Shown: piece by piece, positions 37,174-46,564 of the stretch
Position numbering within the stretch: the stretch's first letter is position 1
How the letters are laid out: each line of letters begins with the position of its first letter
Origin: Deltaproteobacteria bacterium
GTDB taxonomy: Bacteria; Desulfobacterota; Desulfomonilia; UBA1062
Assembly (NCBI GenBank): GCA_015486075.1
Contig: WFSG01000011.1
Span: 1 to 64,000, forward strand
Length of the DNA: 64,000 nucleotides
Direction: 5' to 3'
Made by a program: the position numbers and the translations under genes
The notes under the pieces: model-generated
Database searches by the model: none
What the model was told of the DNA's origin: nothing
What the model saw: the letters and a program-made list of their open reading frames with translations, nothing else

Positions 37174-38406
37174 ATGGAAGATATTGCAGTTACAGGAATG
37201 GGGGTGGTCTCGCCCCTGGGGAGTGATGTCCAGTCCCTGTGGAATGCCTTGGTCAGTGGTAGCTCGGGGATAAAGCACATAGATGCACTTGAAGGCCTTC
37301 CCGTTAGCATAGGCGGCCCAGCCAAGGGCTTTGATCCTACGAAGCATTTGTCTAAAAAAGATATCAGGCACATGGATAGGTTTTCCCAGTTTGCCGTATT
37401 TGCTGGCCTCGATGCGGTTGCTGGGTCAGGTCTAAAAGAGGGTACATACCCTGAGGAACGCATAGGGGTAATAATAGGTTCTGGTGCCGGTGGTGCCTTT
37501 ACTTTTGAAGAGCAGGTGTCTATTTTCCATGAAAAGGGTCCAAGAAGGGTATCTCCTTTGACCGTGCCCATGCACATAATTAACATAGCATCTGGACTCC
37601 TCGCCATGAGGTTGGGCGCTAGAGGACCTGGCATGGGTGTATCGAGCGCATGCGCAACAGGTGGCCATGCAATGGCAGTGGCGGCGCGGCTGATACAGGC
37701 TGGTGACGCGGATTGCATGGTGGCAGGTGGCGTGGAAGCAATACTTACACCCTTTGCCATATCCGCATTTGCTGCAATGAAAGCCCTTTCTACAAGAAAT
37801 GACGAACCAGAGAAGGCATCTAGGCCTTTTGATATAAATAGGGACGGCTTTGTCATGGCAGAAGGTGGAGCAGTGTTGGTGCTTGAGAACATGCAGAGAG
37901 CAAGGCAAAGGGGTGCTAACATACTTGCGGTGATCAAGGGCATTGGCATGAGCCAGGATGCCTATCACATGGTGGCGCCTCATCCGGAGGGGAGAGGGGC
38001 TGTGATTGCCATGAAAAGGGCTATAGAGGACGCTGGCATCAGCCCGGAGCAGGTAGACTACATAAATGCACACGGTACATCAACATCCCTGAATGATAGT
38101 ATAGAGACACGTGCAATAAAAGAGGTATTCGGAGAGCATGCCTACAGGTTGAAGGTGAGCTCCTCGAAATCCATGACAGGACACCTTATAGGAGGAGCAG
38201 CGGGTCTTGAGACGGTTATATGTATTCTAGCCCTGAGAAATGGTCTTGTACCCCCTACGATAAACCTTGAAACGCCAGATCCAGATTGTGACCTTGATTA
38301 CGTGCCAAACGTTGCTGAAAGACTGGACATGAAATACTGCATGAACAACTCTTTTGGTTTTGGCGGGCAGAATACGAGCATTGTCCTTGGAAGGAATGAT
38401 TCATGA
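37174..38406 (+). CDS. fabF: 3-oxoacyl-ACP synthase II
   Basis: This 410-residue condensing enzyme has the catalytic Cys160 (VSSACATG), His300 (NAHGTSTSLND) and His337 (SMTGHLIGGAAG), the expected Cys-His-His triad for elongation synthases. The N-terminal VAVTGMGVVSPLG-like start (IAVTGMGVVSPLG) and C-terminal MNNSFGFGGQN are normal. With fabH absent from the cluster, initiation must rely on a gene elsewhere or another route. It overlaps rpiB by four bases. Confidence 0.94.
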   Translation: MEDIAVTGMGVVSPLGSDVQSLWNALVSGSSGIKHIDALEGLPVSIGGPAKGFDPTKHLSKKDIRHMDRFSQFAVFAGLDAVAGSGLKEGTYPEERIGVIIGSGAGGAFTFEEQVSIFHEKGPRRVSPLTVPMHIINIASGLLAMRLGARGPGMGVSSACATGGHAMAVAARLIQAGDADCMVAGGVEAILTPFAISAFAAMKALSTRNDEPEKASRPFDINRDGFVMAEGGAVLVLENMQRARQRGANILAVIKGIGMSQDAYHMVAPHPEGRGAVIAMKRAIEDAGISPEQVDYINAHGTSTSLNDSIETRAIKEVFGEHAYRLKVSSSKSMTGHLIGGAAGLETVICILALRNGLVPPTINLETPDPDCDLDYVPNVAERLDMKYCMNNSFGFGGQNTSIVLGRNDS

Positions 38407-38861
38407 GGGTCGGCATTGCCTGCGATCACGGGGGCTTTACTTTAAAGACCCACGTCTTGGAAGTCCTCAATGAAAACGGCTGTGATGTTATAGATATGGG
38501 TACGGATTCCTTCGAATCCGTTGACTACCCCGACTTTGCTGTGAAGGCCCTGGAATTACTTGCAACCGGGAAGTGTGATAGGATAGTGTTGATGTGCGGT
38601 ACAGGGATAGGCATGTCTATGTGCGCTAACAGAGTACAGGGAGTCAGGGCAGGGCTGTGCCATGACTCTTACACGGCAAGGATGAGCAGGCTACATAACA
38701 ATTCAAACTGCCTTATCCTGGGTGGGAGGACAACGGGCCCTGCCGTGGCCAGGGAGATAGTACAGGTCTGGCTGGACACCCCTTTTGAAGGTGGCAGGCA
38801 TCAGCGCAGACTGGAGAAGCTGGAGAGAATACAAGATATGCTAAAAAGGGGAGGGAAATGA
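38403..38861 (+). CDS. rpiB: Ribose-5-phosphate isomerase B
   Basis: This 152-residue enzyme interconverts ribose-5-phosphate and ribulose-5-phosphate. [13 protein letters not shown], the catalytic Cys65 in MCGTGIGMS and the [12 protein letters not shown] segment define the RpiB/LacA family. It overlaps both fabF and glyA by four bases, showing tight translational coupling. Ribulose-5-phosphate is also the substrate of RibBA downstream, which may explain the grouping. Confidence 0.92.
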   Translation: MRVGIACDHGGFTLKTHVLEVLNENGCDVIDMGTDSFESVDYPDFAVKALELLATGKCDRIVLMCGTGIGMSMCANRVQGVRAGLCHDSYTARMSRLHNNSNCLILGGRTTGPAVAREIVQVWLDTPFEGGRHQRRLEKLERIQDMLKRGGK

Positions 38862-40099
38862 AACATATAAAGGACGTTGACGTAGATGTTTATTCAGCAA
38901 TACAGGAGGAACTGTCCAGGCAGAGGAACAAGCTAGAGCTCATTGCATCTGAGAACATAGTAAGCGAGGCAGTGCTGGAGGCCCAGGGATGCATAATGAC
39001 AAACAAGTACGCCGAGGGATACCCGGGAAAACGATATTACGGCGGATGCGAATATGTTGACAAGGTCGAGGCCCTTGCCGTGGAGCGTGCAAAGGCGCTT
39101 TTTGGGGCAGAACATGCAAACGTGCAGCCACACTCGGGCACACAGGCGAACATGGCGGTCTACTTCACGATCATGGAACCAGGGGATACTTATCTCGGCA
39201 TGAACCTGTCCCATGGTGGGCATCTGTCAATGGGCTCCCCGGTCAATTTCTCTGGCAAGATATACAATGTAGTGCCTTATGGGGTGAGGAAAGATGACCA
39301 CAGGATAGATTATGACCAGGTGAGGGACCTTGCAAAGAAGCACAGGCCCAGGCTAATCATAGCAGGCGCCAGTGCCTATCCCAGGATAATAGATTACGCC
39401 AGGTTCAAGGAAATAGCCGACGAGGTTGGTGCATACCTGATGGTTGACATGGCGCACATAGCTGGTCTTATCGCTGCTGGGCTTCATCCAAATCCAGTCC
39501 CGTATGCTGATTTTGTTACCACTACAACACACAAGACACTGCGTGGTCCAAGGGGTGGCATGATACTCTGCAAGGAGGAATTTGCAAAGAAGCTCAATTC
39601 AACCGTGTTTCCAGGTATGCAGGGTGGTCCCCTCATGCACGTGATAGCCGCTAAGGCCGTGGCCTTAAAGGAGGCAATGAGCGAGGATTTCAATGCATAC
39701 CAGGCACAGATAGTAAAGAATGCAAAGGCCATGGCTGATGTACTTTTGGACAACGGTTTTGACCTGATATCAGGGGGGACAGATAATCATCTCATGCTCG
39801 TGGACCTTAACAATAAGGGTATAACAGGAAAGGAAGCAGAGGCATACCTGGATGATGCCTGGATAACCGTGAACAAGAATACCATTCCCTTTGAGACAAG
39901 GAGCCCCTTTATTACGTCTGGCATAAGGATAGGTACACCAGCAGTTACAACCCGCGGAATGAAGGAAGACGAGATGAGGGAGATAGCAACCATGATCGCT
40001 AGGGTCATTGATTCAAGAGGGGACGAAAAGATAATAGATACCGTGAGGCAAGGGGTGAAGGAACTCACGGAGAGATTTCCCATATACCAGGGGATCTAG
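38858..40099 (+). CDS. glyA: Serine hydroxymethyltransferase
   Basis: This 413-residue PLP enzyme converts serine and tetrahydrofolate to glycine and methylene-THF. The pattern [35 protein letters not shown] and the PLP lysine Lys226 in [14 protein letters not shown] are diagnostic, and the length is normal. The rpiB-glyA-nrdR order is widespread in Firmicutes and Desulfobacterota. nrdR begins three bases after the stop. Confidence 0.96.
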   Translation: MKHIKDVDVDVYSAIQEELSRQRNKLELIASENIVSEAVLEAQGCIMTNKYAEGYPGKRYYGGCEYVDKVEALAVERAKALFGAEHANVQPHSGTQANMAVYFTIMEPGDTYLGMNLSHGGHLSMGSPVNFSGKIYNVVPYGVRKDDHRIDYDQVRDLAKKHRPRLIIAGASAYPRIIDYARFKEIADEVGAYLMVDMAHIAGLIAAGLHPNPVPYADFVTTTTHKTLRGPRGGMILCKEEFAKKLNSTVFPGMQGGPLMHVIAAKAVALKEAMSEDFNAYQAQIVKNAKAMADVLLDNGFDLISGGTDNHLMLVDLNNKGITGKEAEAYLDDAWITVNKNTIPFETRSPFITSGIRIGTPAVTTRGMKEDEMREIATMIARVIDSRGDEKIIDTVRQGVKELTERFPIYQGI

Positions 40100-40102
40100 A
40101 CC

Positions 40103-40567
40103 ATGAGATGTCCCCGGTGTTCTGGGGTCAGGGACAGAGTGATACAATCCAGGCTCAGCCGGGACGGTTCATCCATAAGGCGCAGGAGGGAATGTCTCAA
40201 CTGCGGTTATCGTTTTACTACCTATGAGAGAATAGAAGAATTCCCGCCTGTTGTTATAAAAAAGGACGGAACAAGGCAGGCATTTATGCCTGAGAAGATA
40301 GTCTCCGGGATCATGAAGGCCTGCGAAAAGAGGCCTGTGAGCATGGAGGATATAGAGGCGATAAGGGATTCCATCATACAGGAGATACAGTCACGGGGTG
40401 AAAAGGAGGTGTCATCCTCGTTCATAGGAGAGAGGGTCATGAATGCACTACATGGGCTGGATCCAGTGGCATACGTGAGGTTTGCCTCTGTCTATCGGGA
40501 ATTCAAAGACGTTGACGAGTTCATGGAGGAAATAAGGCATTTCATAAAGAATAAGGACGATGGTTAG
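40103..40567 (+). CDS. nrdR: Transcriptional repressor NrdR
   Basis: This 154-residue regulator represses ribonucleotide reductase genes in response to ATP/dATP. It has the N-terminal zinc ribbon with Cys3, Cys6, Cys31 and Cys34 (MRCPRCSG, RRRECLNCGYRFTTYERIE) and a following ATP-cone domain (VIKKDGTRQAFMPEKIVSGI). It sits between glyA and ribD, a very common order. No NrdR box was looked for in detail because no nrd gene is in the window. Confidence 0.95.
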   Translation: MRCPRCSGVRDRVIQSRLSRDGSSIRRRRECLNCGYRFTTYERIEEFPPVVIKKDGTRQAFMPEKIVSGIMKACEKRPVSMEDIEAIRDSIIQEIQSRGEKEVSSSFIGERVMNALHGLDPVAYVRFASVYREFKDVDEFMEEIRHFIKNKDDG

Positions 40568-40575
40568 TTAATAAT

Positions 40576-41664
40576 ATGAAGCGCCCTACAATAGAAGAAG
40601 ATAATACCTTCATGGAATTGGCAATTAGGCTTGCCATGAAAGGCCTGGGTAGGACAGCACCCAATCCACCTGTAGGGTCTGTTATAGTAGACAAGGGTAA
40701 GGTTATAGGAGAGGGTTTTCACCCAAGGGCAGGTATGCCACATGCCGAGGTCTATGCCCTAGAGGCTGCAGGCGAGGCCGCAAGGGGTGCTACTATGTAT
40801 GTGACCCTTGAGCCCTGTGTCCACCATGGGAAGACCCCGCCGTGCGTTGATGCTATAATATCCGCCGGGATAAGGAGGGTGGTTGTGGGTGCGACGGATC
40901 CAAACCCGGTTGTTAAAGGCAAGGGCATAGAAAAGCTCAAGGCAAACGGGATAGAAACTACCCTGGGCGTGATGAAGCAAGAATGTGAGGACCTTATACG
41001 TTGGTATAGGAAATGGATGGAACAGAGGAGGCCCTACGTAATACTTAAAACAGCCATGACCCTTGATGGCAGGATTGCGACGCATACGGGTGATTCTAGA
41101 TGGATAACGTCCGAAGAGTCCAGGAAGATGGTCCACGAACTGAGGAATCATGTGGATGCGGTACTGGTTGGCATAGGTACGGTAATAAAGGATGATCCTT
41201 TACTTACATGCAGGATAACTGGTGGTAGGAACCCTCTTAGGGTGATAGTGGATAAAGACCTCGAGGTTCCAGCAGATGCAAGGTGTCTAGGCAAGGGATG
41301 CGTGGTGTTTACGCTCAGGGACCCTAGGGAGAGGAAGGATCTTGAGATCAGGGGCACGAGGGTGGTAAGGCTCAACATGGATGCATCTGGTAGGATTGCC
41401 TGGGATGACATGCTAGACTACCTGGGGGGCATGGGGCTTCATGCCGTGATGGTGGAAGGTGGCAGCGGCATCAATTCGTCCGTTCTCAAGGCAGGAAGGG
41501 TGGACAGGATACTCGCCTTCATTGCACCGAAGATAATGGGTGGTGGGCTTGCCGTGGTAAACTGGAATTCTCCTGACAGCGTGGAGGATACCATGCATGT
41601 TCAGATAACAGGTGTAAAGACAATTGGTACAGATGCACTTATCGATGCAGTAACGGTGGCATAG
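40576..41664 (+). CDS. ribD: Bifunctional riboflavin biosynthesis deaminase/reductase
   Basis: This 362-residue protein performs the second and third steps of the pyrimidine branch of riboflavin synthesis. The N-terminal deaminase has the zinc site MPHAEVYAL and EPCVHHGKTPPC; the C-terminal reductase begins at VILKTAMTLDGRIAT with GDSRWITSEESR. Both domains look complete. ribE starts immediately after the stop codon. Confidence 0.95.
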   Translation: MKRPTIEEDNTFMELAIRLAMKGLGRTAPNPPVGSVIVDKGKVIGEGFHPRAGMPHAEVYALEAAGEAARGATMYVTLEPCVHHGKTPPCVDAIISAGIRRVVVGATDPNPVVKGKGIEKLKANGIETTLGVMKQECEDLIRWYRKWMEQRRPYVILKTAMTLDGRIATHTGDSRWITSEESRKMVHELRNHVDAVLVGIGTVIKDDPLLTCRITGGRNPLRVIVDKDLEVPADARCLGKGCVVFTLRDPRERKDLEIRGTRVVRLNMDASGRIAWDDMLDYLGGMGLHAVMVEGGSGINSSVLKAGRVDRILAFIAPKIMGGGLAVVNWNSPDSVEDTMHVQITGVKTIGTDALIDAVTVA

Positions 41665-42306
41665 ATGTTCACAGGTATTATTGAAGCCATAGGTACTGTC
41701 GTAAGTGTTAATACGTCTGGCCAGGGCTACGAACTAAAGATAGACTCTTCACTTGACCTCTCAGGAGAGGACGTGGGCGATAGCATTGCCGTGGACGGGG
41801 TCTGCCTTACAGTAACTGCATTTGATAAAAGCATGTTTAGCGTTGTTGCATCTCAGGAAACGCTGGCAAGGAGCACGATATCGCATCTGAGGCCCGGCCA
41901 GAAGGTAAACATAGAGCGTGCACTCAGATTCTCAGACCGCCTAGGTGGACACATAGTCCTAGGCCATGTAGACACCGTGGGCCAGATAAGAGAGAAGGTA
42001 AGTGTGGGAGAGTCCATTAGGATAACGGTGGCTTTTGACAGGATATTTGCCAAGTACGTAATAGAAAAGGGCTCTGTTGCAATAGATGGCATATCACTTA
42101 CTGTAAACAGCGTAGAAAATGCAGTAATGGAATTAAACATAATACCATACACGGCCCTCTCGACTTCCTTGACACTTAAAAGACCCGGTGATAGTGTGAA
42201 TATTGAGTTCGACGTGATAGGCAAGTACGTGGAGAATCTGTTGGGCAAGGGAAAGGACAGGGCCTTAGAAGACCTGTTGAAGGAACAGGGAATCATCAAG
42301 GTATAA
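41665..42306 (+). CDS. ribE: Riboflavin synthase (alpha subunit)
   Basis: This 213-residue enzyme dismutates two 6,7-dimethyl-8-ribityllumazine molecules into riboflavin. The hallmark MFTGIIEAIGTV start and the internal repeat of the two lumazine-binding barrels (VDGVCLTV and IDGISLTV; GGHIVLGHVDTVG) are present. The last codons and stop (around 42301-42306) lie in the first unit of an intergenic heptamer array, so the repeat encodes part of the C-terminus. Confidence 0.94.
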   Translation: MFTGIIEAIGTVVSVNTSGQGYELKIDSSLDLSGEDVGDSIAVDGVCLTVTAFDKSMFSVVASQETLARSTISHLRPGQKVNIERALRFSDRLGGHIVLGHVDTVGQIREKVSVGESIRITVAFDRIFAKYVIEKGSVAIDGISLTVNSVENAVMELNIIPYTALSTSLTLKRPGDSVNIEFDVIGKYVENLLGKGKDRALEDLLKEQGIIKV

Positions 42307-42388
42307 GGCTCGGGGAATAAGGTACAAAGTATTGGAGGATTGAATAAGTCAAGGCATATGGCTGAAGCCTGAGAGCTGTTAGCCGTGG
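42301..42388. repeat. Heptamer repeat element E after ribE
   Basis: Phased heptamers GTATAAG-GCTCGGG-GAATAAG-GTACAAA-GTATTGG run from 42301 to 42335, and a second array GCTGAAG-CCTGAGA-GCTGTTA-GCCGTGG runs from 42361 to 42388. The GCTGAAA/GCTGATA type also appears in elements B and D. The ribE stop codon is inside the first unit. No FMN riboswitch-like sequence is present in this gap before ribBA. Confidence 0.65.
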
Positions 42389-42454
42389 GCATAACCACAT
42401 AAGATCGGGTTGAGTGTTAGCGATAACCTGGGTACTAAAAAGAGGAGAGAGAAG

Positions 42455-43657
42455 ATGCCAACATGCAGTGTAGAGGAAGCACTGGAAGAGCTACGCAACG
42501 GCAGGATGATTATCCTCGTTGATGACGAGGATAGAGAGAACGAGGGTGACCTAACAATGGCAGCCCAATTCGTTACCAAGGATGCCATTAACTTCATGGC
42601 CAAGTACGGAAGAGGGCTCATCTGCCTTGCCCTAGACCAGACCATTGCAGACAGGCTTGATTTGCCCATGATGGTGAGGGACAACACGAGCCGTTTCGGG
42701 ACAGCCTTCACCGTGTCCGTAGATGCGAAGGAAGGTATTACAACAGGTATATCTGCTGCAGACAGGGCAGTTACAATAAGGAAGGTCGTGGAGGATGGGT
42801 CAAGGCCTGATGATCTGGTAAGGCCTGGCCACGTGTTTCCATTGAGGGCAAAGAAGGGCGGTGTACTCGTAAGGACCGGGCAGACCGAGGGATCTGTTGA
42901 CCTTTGCAGGATGGCAGGGCTTAAGCCTGGTGCCGTGATTTGCGAAATCATGAAGGAAGATGGCACAATGGCCCGAAGGCCTGACCTCGAAGTCTTTGCA
43001 AAGCAACACGGGCTCAAGATATGTACGGTAGCAGATATAATTGCACACAGGATAAAGACCGAGACCCTGGTGAGAGAGGTTGTAAGGGCAAGCCTGCCCA
43101 CAAAGTACGGTGATTTCGAGCTGGTTGGTTTTGACAATGACATAGATCATAAGGAGCATGTGGCACTTGTGAAGGGCGATATAAGTCCTGATGAACCGGT
43201 GCTTGTAAGGGTTCACTCTGAATGCCTTACAGGAGACGTCTTTGGATCAAAGAGATGCGATTGTGGGGAACAGCTTCACAACAGCATGATGATGATAGAG
43301 AAGGAAGGTAGGGGGGTAATCGTTTACATGAGGCAGGAGGGTAGGGGTATAGGCCTGATAAACAAGCTCAAGGCGTATCATCTCCAGGAAAATGGCAAGG
43401 ACACGGTGGAAGCCAATATAGAACTCGGTTTTCCACCTGACCTGCGTGACTACGGACTTGGTGCACAGATACTGGTCGCCCTGGGCGTGAAGAAGATGAG
43501 GCTAATGACCAATAATCCCAAGAAGATAATAGGCCTGGAAGGTTACGGTCTGGAGATAGTGGAAAGGGTTCCCATTGAGGTGCCACCCAACGAGATAAAC
43601 AAGGACTACCTTAAGACAAAGAAAGACAAGATGGGGCATATCCTGGAGGTGGTGTAG
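42455..43657 (+). CDS. ribBA: Bifunctional DHBP synthase / GTP cyclohydrolase II
   Basis: This 400-residue fusion carries RibB (dihydroxybutanone phosphate from ribulose-5-phosphate; [18 protein letters not shown], and TGISAADRA) followed by RibA (GTP ring opening; [20 protein letters not shown] with the zinc cysteines, then [11 protein letters not shown]). ATG at 42455 is preferred over TTG at 42410 because AGAGGAGAGA precedes it and [13 protein letters not shown] is the family-like start. It abuts ribH. Confidence 0.94.
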   Translation: MPTCSVEEALEELRNGRMIILVDDEDRENEGDLTMAAQFVTKDAINFMAKYGRGLICLALDQTIADRLDLPMMVRDNTSRFGTAFTVSVDAKEGITTGISAADRAVTIRKVVEDGSRPDDLVRPGHVFPLRAKKGGVLVRTGQTEGSVDLCRMAGLKPGAVICEIMKEDGTMARRPDLEVFAKQHGLKICTVADIIAHRIKTETLVREVVRASLPTKYGDFELVGFDNDIDHKEHVALVKGDISPDEPVLVRVHSECLTGDVFGSKRCDCGEQLHNSMMMIEKEGRGVIVYMRQEGRGIGLINKLKAYHLQENGKDTVEANIELGFPPDLRDYGLGAQILVALGVKKMRLMTNNPKKIIGLEGYGLEIVERVPIEVPPNEINKDYLKTKKDKMGHILEVV

Positions 43658-44122
43658 ATGGCAAGGACGGTTGAAGGTAAGCTCACTGGAGAGGGGAGGA
43701 AGGTTGCACTTGTTGTAAGCAGGTTTAACAACTTTATAACAGAGAGACTCGTGGAAGGTGCGCTGGATGCCCTCACGAGGCATGGGATAAAGGACGATGA
43801 TATCTCAATCTTCAGGGTTCCAGGGTCGTTCGAGATACCACCTGTTGCAAAGCGCCTGGCTGCTGGTAGGGAGTTTGATGGGATACTCTGCCTTGGTGCT
43901 GTGATAAGGGGGTCGACACCACACTTTGATTACATATCCTCGGAGGTGAGCAAGGGCATTGCGCAGGTAGCGCTTGCCTCTGAATGCCCTGTTATCTTTG
44001 GTGTGTTGACCACGGACACTATAGAACAGGCCATCGAGAGGGCAGGCACGAAATCGGGTAACAAGGGATTTGATTCCGCTCTGGGCCTTATCGAGATGAT
44101 GGATCTGTATGCAAGGCTCTAG
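43658..44122 (+). CDS. ribH: 6,7-dimethyl-8-ribityllumazine synthase
   Basis: This 154-residue subunit assembles into icosahedral or pentameric lumazine synthase and joins the RibBA and RibD products. [35 protein letters not shown], and [21 protein letters not shown] with the catalytic His are all recognisable. It starts directly after the ribBA stop and is followed after eight bases by nusB. Confidence 0.95.
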   Translation: MARTVEGKLTGEGRKVALVVSRFNNFITERLVEGALDALTRHGIKDDDISIFRVPGSFEIPPVAKRLAAGREFDGILCLGAVIRGSTPHFDYISSEVSKGIAQVALASECPVIFGVLTTDTIEQAIERAGTKSGNKGFDSALGLIEMMDLYARL

Positions 44123-44130
44123 CATGAGAC

Positions 44131-44541
44131 ATGAAAATCAGATCGAAGGCCAGAGAGGTAGCTTTGCAATACCTCTATCAGATAGACATAACTAGGGCAC
44201 ATACGGATAAGACGCTCAGTGAATTTGTTGATAATTTTGTGACAGACACTAGAGTTCTACCCTATGCCATGGAATTGATCCAAGGTGTTTGCTCTCATCT
44301 ATCTACGCTTGACAGCATGATAGACAGCGTATCGGATAACTGGAGTGTAATGCGTATGGCGAGCATAGATAGGAACATCTTGAGAATATCTGCCTACGAA
44401 CTCCTGTATAATCCGGATATACCTTACAAGGTTGCAATAAACGAAGGTATAGAACTAGCAAAGCGTTTTGGATCGCCCAATTTTCCCCCGTTTGTGAATG
44501 GTGTACTTGACAGGCTGAAAGACAGGAAACGTGAGATATGA
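44131..44541 (+). CDS. nusB: Transcription antitermination protein NusB
   Basis: This 136-residue helical RNA-binding protein takes part in rRNA antitermination with NusE (S10). RSKAREVALQYLYQIDI at the start, the middle MASIDRNILRISAYELLY and NEGIELAKRFGSPNFPPFVNGVLD near the end are typical. ribH-nusB adjacency is widespread. It overlaps the next gene by four bases (ATGA). Confidence 0.94.
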   Translation: MKIRSKAREVALQYLYQIDITRAHTDKTLSEFVDNFVTDTRVLPYAMELIQGVCSHLSTLDSMIDSVSDNWSVMRMASIDRNILRISAYELLYNPDIPYKVAINEGIELAKRFGSPNFPPFVNGVLDRLKDRKREI

Positions 44542-45083
44542 AAGTCCTAGTAGATGCCCGTCCCGTTGAGAAGATGCATTGCCATACCCTTGGGCTATGG
44601 CATTTCAGCGACGAGAAGCCCTTGATGGGCACTGCAGGCGTGGTGGACTGGTACCTGGATGCCGGGATATCCCGCCTGGTAATAGAGGGCAGGGTAACTG
44701 GCCAGTGGGCAGAAAAGGTTCTTATTGCCGGGCTCAGGGGTATGGTGGCAGAGCAGATTCTCATGGTGGGTCTTGGGAAGGCGATGGAGTTTGATGAGGG
44801 CCGCATATCTTTGGCTTCTGGGTATATGGTATCAAGTGCCCTTGGCCTGGGTTTAAACGATATCTGTATGACGTTACCCGGGGATGGTCTAGGGAGGCCT
44901 GACGTTATATCGCTCGCAGAACATACGTTGTTTGGCCTGGCAAGGGAGATTGGGGAGAGGAAATTAAAGCCCAGGATTATATGCGACGAAAGGGATGTGG
45001 AAGAAATTCTGCTTGGGTTTCAGACCACGAAGGTAAGACTCAAGGGACAGCAGAAGATTGACATAGAACGGGTGGGTATATGA
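44538..45083 (+). CDS. M17 aminopeptidase N-terminal-domain-like protein
   Basis: This 181-residue protein resembles the N-terminal domain of leucyl aminopeptidases (M17), for example FSDEKPLMGTAGVVDWYLDAG and LLIVGLGKAMEFDEGRI-like segments (ILMVGLGKAMEFDE), but the catalytic metallopeptidase domain is absent. It is not an obvious truncation, since it starts inside the nusB end and runs into the trkA start with four-base overlaps on both sides. A macrodomain-like ligand-binding role is possible. The assignment is from recognition of the pattern only. Confidence 0.5.
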   Translation: MKVLVDARPVEKMHCHTLGLWHFSDEKPLMGTAGVVDWYLDAGISRLVIEGRVTGQWAEKVLIAGLRGMVAEQILMVGLGKAMEFDEGRISLASGYMVSSALGLGLNDICMTLPGDGLGRPDVISLAEHTLFGLAREIGERKLKPRIICDERDVEEILLGFQTTKVRLKGQQKIDIERVGI

Positions 45084-46450
45084 GTGTTCTTATTATTGGA
45101 GCCGGTGAGGTTGGTTACATGATAGCGAGTCGGCTTTCCGAGGAAAACATAGATGTCTACATAGTGGAAAAAGACGATGCAAAGGTTGCCAGGATCTCGC
45201 AGAAGCTCGACGTAAAGGTGGTGCCTGGCAGTGGATCTAGCCTGATGACACTGAGGGAAGCAGGCCTTGAACAGACAGAGATGCTCATAGCGGTAACCGA
45301 TTCTGACGAGGTCAACCTGGTGGCAGCATTCATTGCAGGCTCGTTTGCAGATATTCCTACCAAGATTGTAAGGGTGAGAGGCAGGGAATATGAGTCGGCA
45401 AAGGTGATATTTGAGAAGGACTACCTTGATATTGACCTTATAATAAACCCGGAGCAGGAGGCCAGTAACAAAATAGAGCTTCTTCTTGAGACCCCTGGCT
45501 CGAACGATGTTATCCAGGTGGCAGAAGGTGATGTGAGGCTGTGTGGCTTCAGGGTTGCAAACGAATCAAGGTTCGTCAACAGGACGTTGATTGACATAGG
45601 CAAGGATGCGGGAGGTGGCAATTTCCTTGTTGCTGCCATACTAAGGAAGGACAGGCTCCTAGTGCCCAGAGGCACTGACGAGATTCATGCAGGTGACAGG
45701 GTCTACCTTGCACTTGGGAGGGAGAATGACAAAGAATTGTTCTCATTTCTTGGGATTACAGAAAAGCCAGCACAGAATGTTATGATTTATGGAGGCAGCA
45801 TTGCAGGCGAGATGCTTGCAATGAAGCTCGAGAAACAGGGCCTGAATGTAAAGTTGGTCGATTCTAGCGAGGAGAGATGCACGTATCTCAGCGAGATATT
45901 GTCGCGCACCACGGTCCTAAACAGTCCTTCCGTTAACAGGGAATTGCTGGAGAACGAGAATATCTCAGGAATGGATGCATTTGTGGCTGCCTCTGACGAT
46001 GAGGAGGCAAACATCCTAAGTGCTCTTCTTGCCAAACGCATGGGGACCCCGCACGTTATAGCAATAGTAAATACACTTGATTACATATCGCTCGTAAGTG
46101 ATATTGGAGTGGACGCAGTCGTAAATCCCAGGATGGCCACGGTATCCAAGATACTCCAGTTTATAAGAAAAGGCAAGATCTTCTCGGTAAGCACGTTGAG
46201 CGGCATTGATGGAGAGGTGATAGAGGTGGAGGCCCTGGAGACCTCTGATCTAGTGTCTACACCCATAAAGGATATAAAGTGGCCAAAGGGGGCCATAGTT
46301 GCGGGCATAATAAGGAAAGGTAAGGGTAGGGTGGTGGTGCCTAGGGGCGACACGATGATTGATCCTGGAGACAGGGTTGTTATCTTTTCGGCAAAGTCCG
46401 CCGTGCACAAGGTTGAAAAGTTGCTGAGCGTTAAACTGAGCTATTTCTGA
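45080..46450 (+). CDS. trkA: Trk system potassium uptake protein TrkA
   Basis: This 456-residue cytosolic regulator binds NAD(H) and gates the TrkH channel. It contains two RCK units: VLIIGAGEVGYMIASRLSEENIDVYIVEKD starts the first, and NVMIYGGSIAGEMLAMKL the second, each followed by a TrkA-C domain (the last ends near DRVVIFSAKSAVHKVE). The first has a canonical GxGxxG motif, while the second is divergent (GGSIAG). trkH follows after 114 bases. Confidence 0.92.
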   Translation: MSVLIIGAGEVGYMIASRLSEENIDVYIVEKDDAKVARISQKLDVKVVPGSGSSLMTLREAGLEQTEMLIAVTDSDEVNLVAAFIAGSFADIPTKIVRVRGREYESAKVIFEKDYLDIDLIINPEQEASNKIELLLETPGSNDVIQVAEGDVRLCGFRVANESRFVNRTLIDIGKDAGGGNFLVAAILRKDRLLVPRGTDEIHAGDRVYLALGRENDKELFSFLGITEKPAQNVMIYGGSIAGEMLAMKLEKQGLNVKLVDSSEERCTYLSEILSRTTVLNSPSVNRELLENENISGMDAFVAASDDEEANILSALLAKRMGTPHVIAIVNTLDYISLVSDIGVDAVVNPRMATVSKILQFIRKGKIFSVSTLSGIDGEVIEVEALETSDLVSTPIKDIKWPKGAIVAGIIRKGKGRVVVPRGDTMIDPGDRVVIFSAKSAVHKVEKLLSVKLSYF

Positions 46451-46564
46451 TGGAATGGCCCTGCCATGTAATACGTATAGTCTTCCTTGTCTGTAGGCAC
46501 GGCATGCAAGGCTTTGTAACAATATGCCAGGCATAGAAAACTATTAACAGGGACAAAAGGGGAT

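Noticed and set aside
42307-42454. FMN riboswitch before ribBA
   Set aside because: None of the conserved FMN aptamer blocks is present; the gap is accounted for by heptamer arrays.
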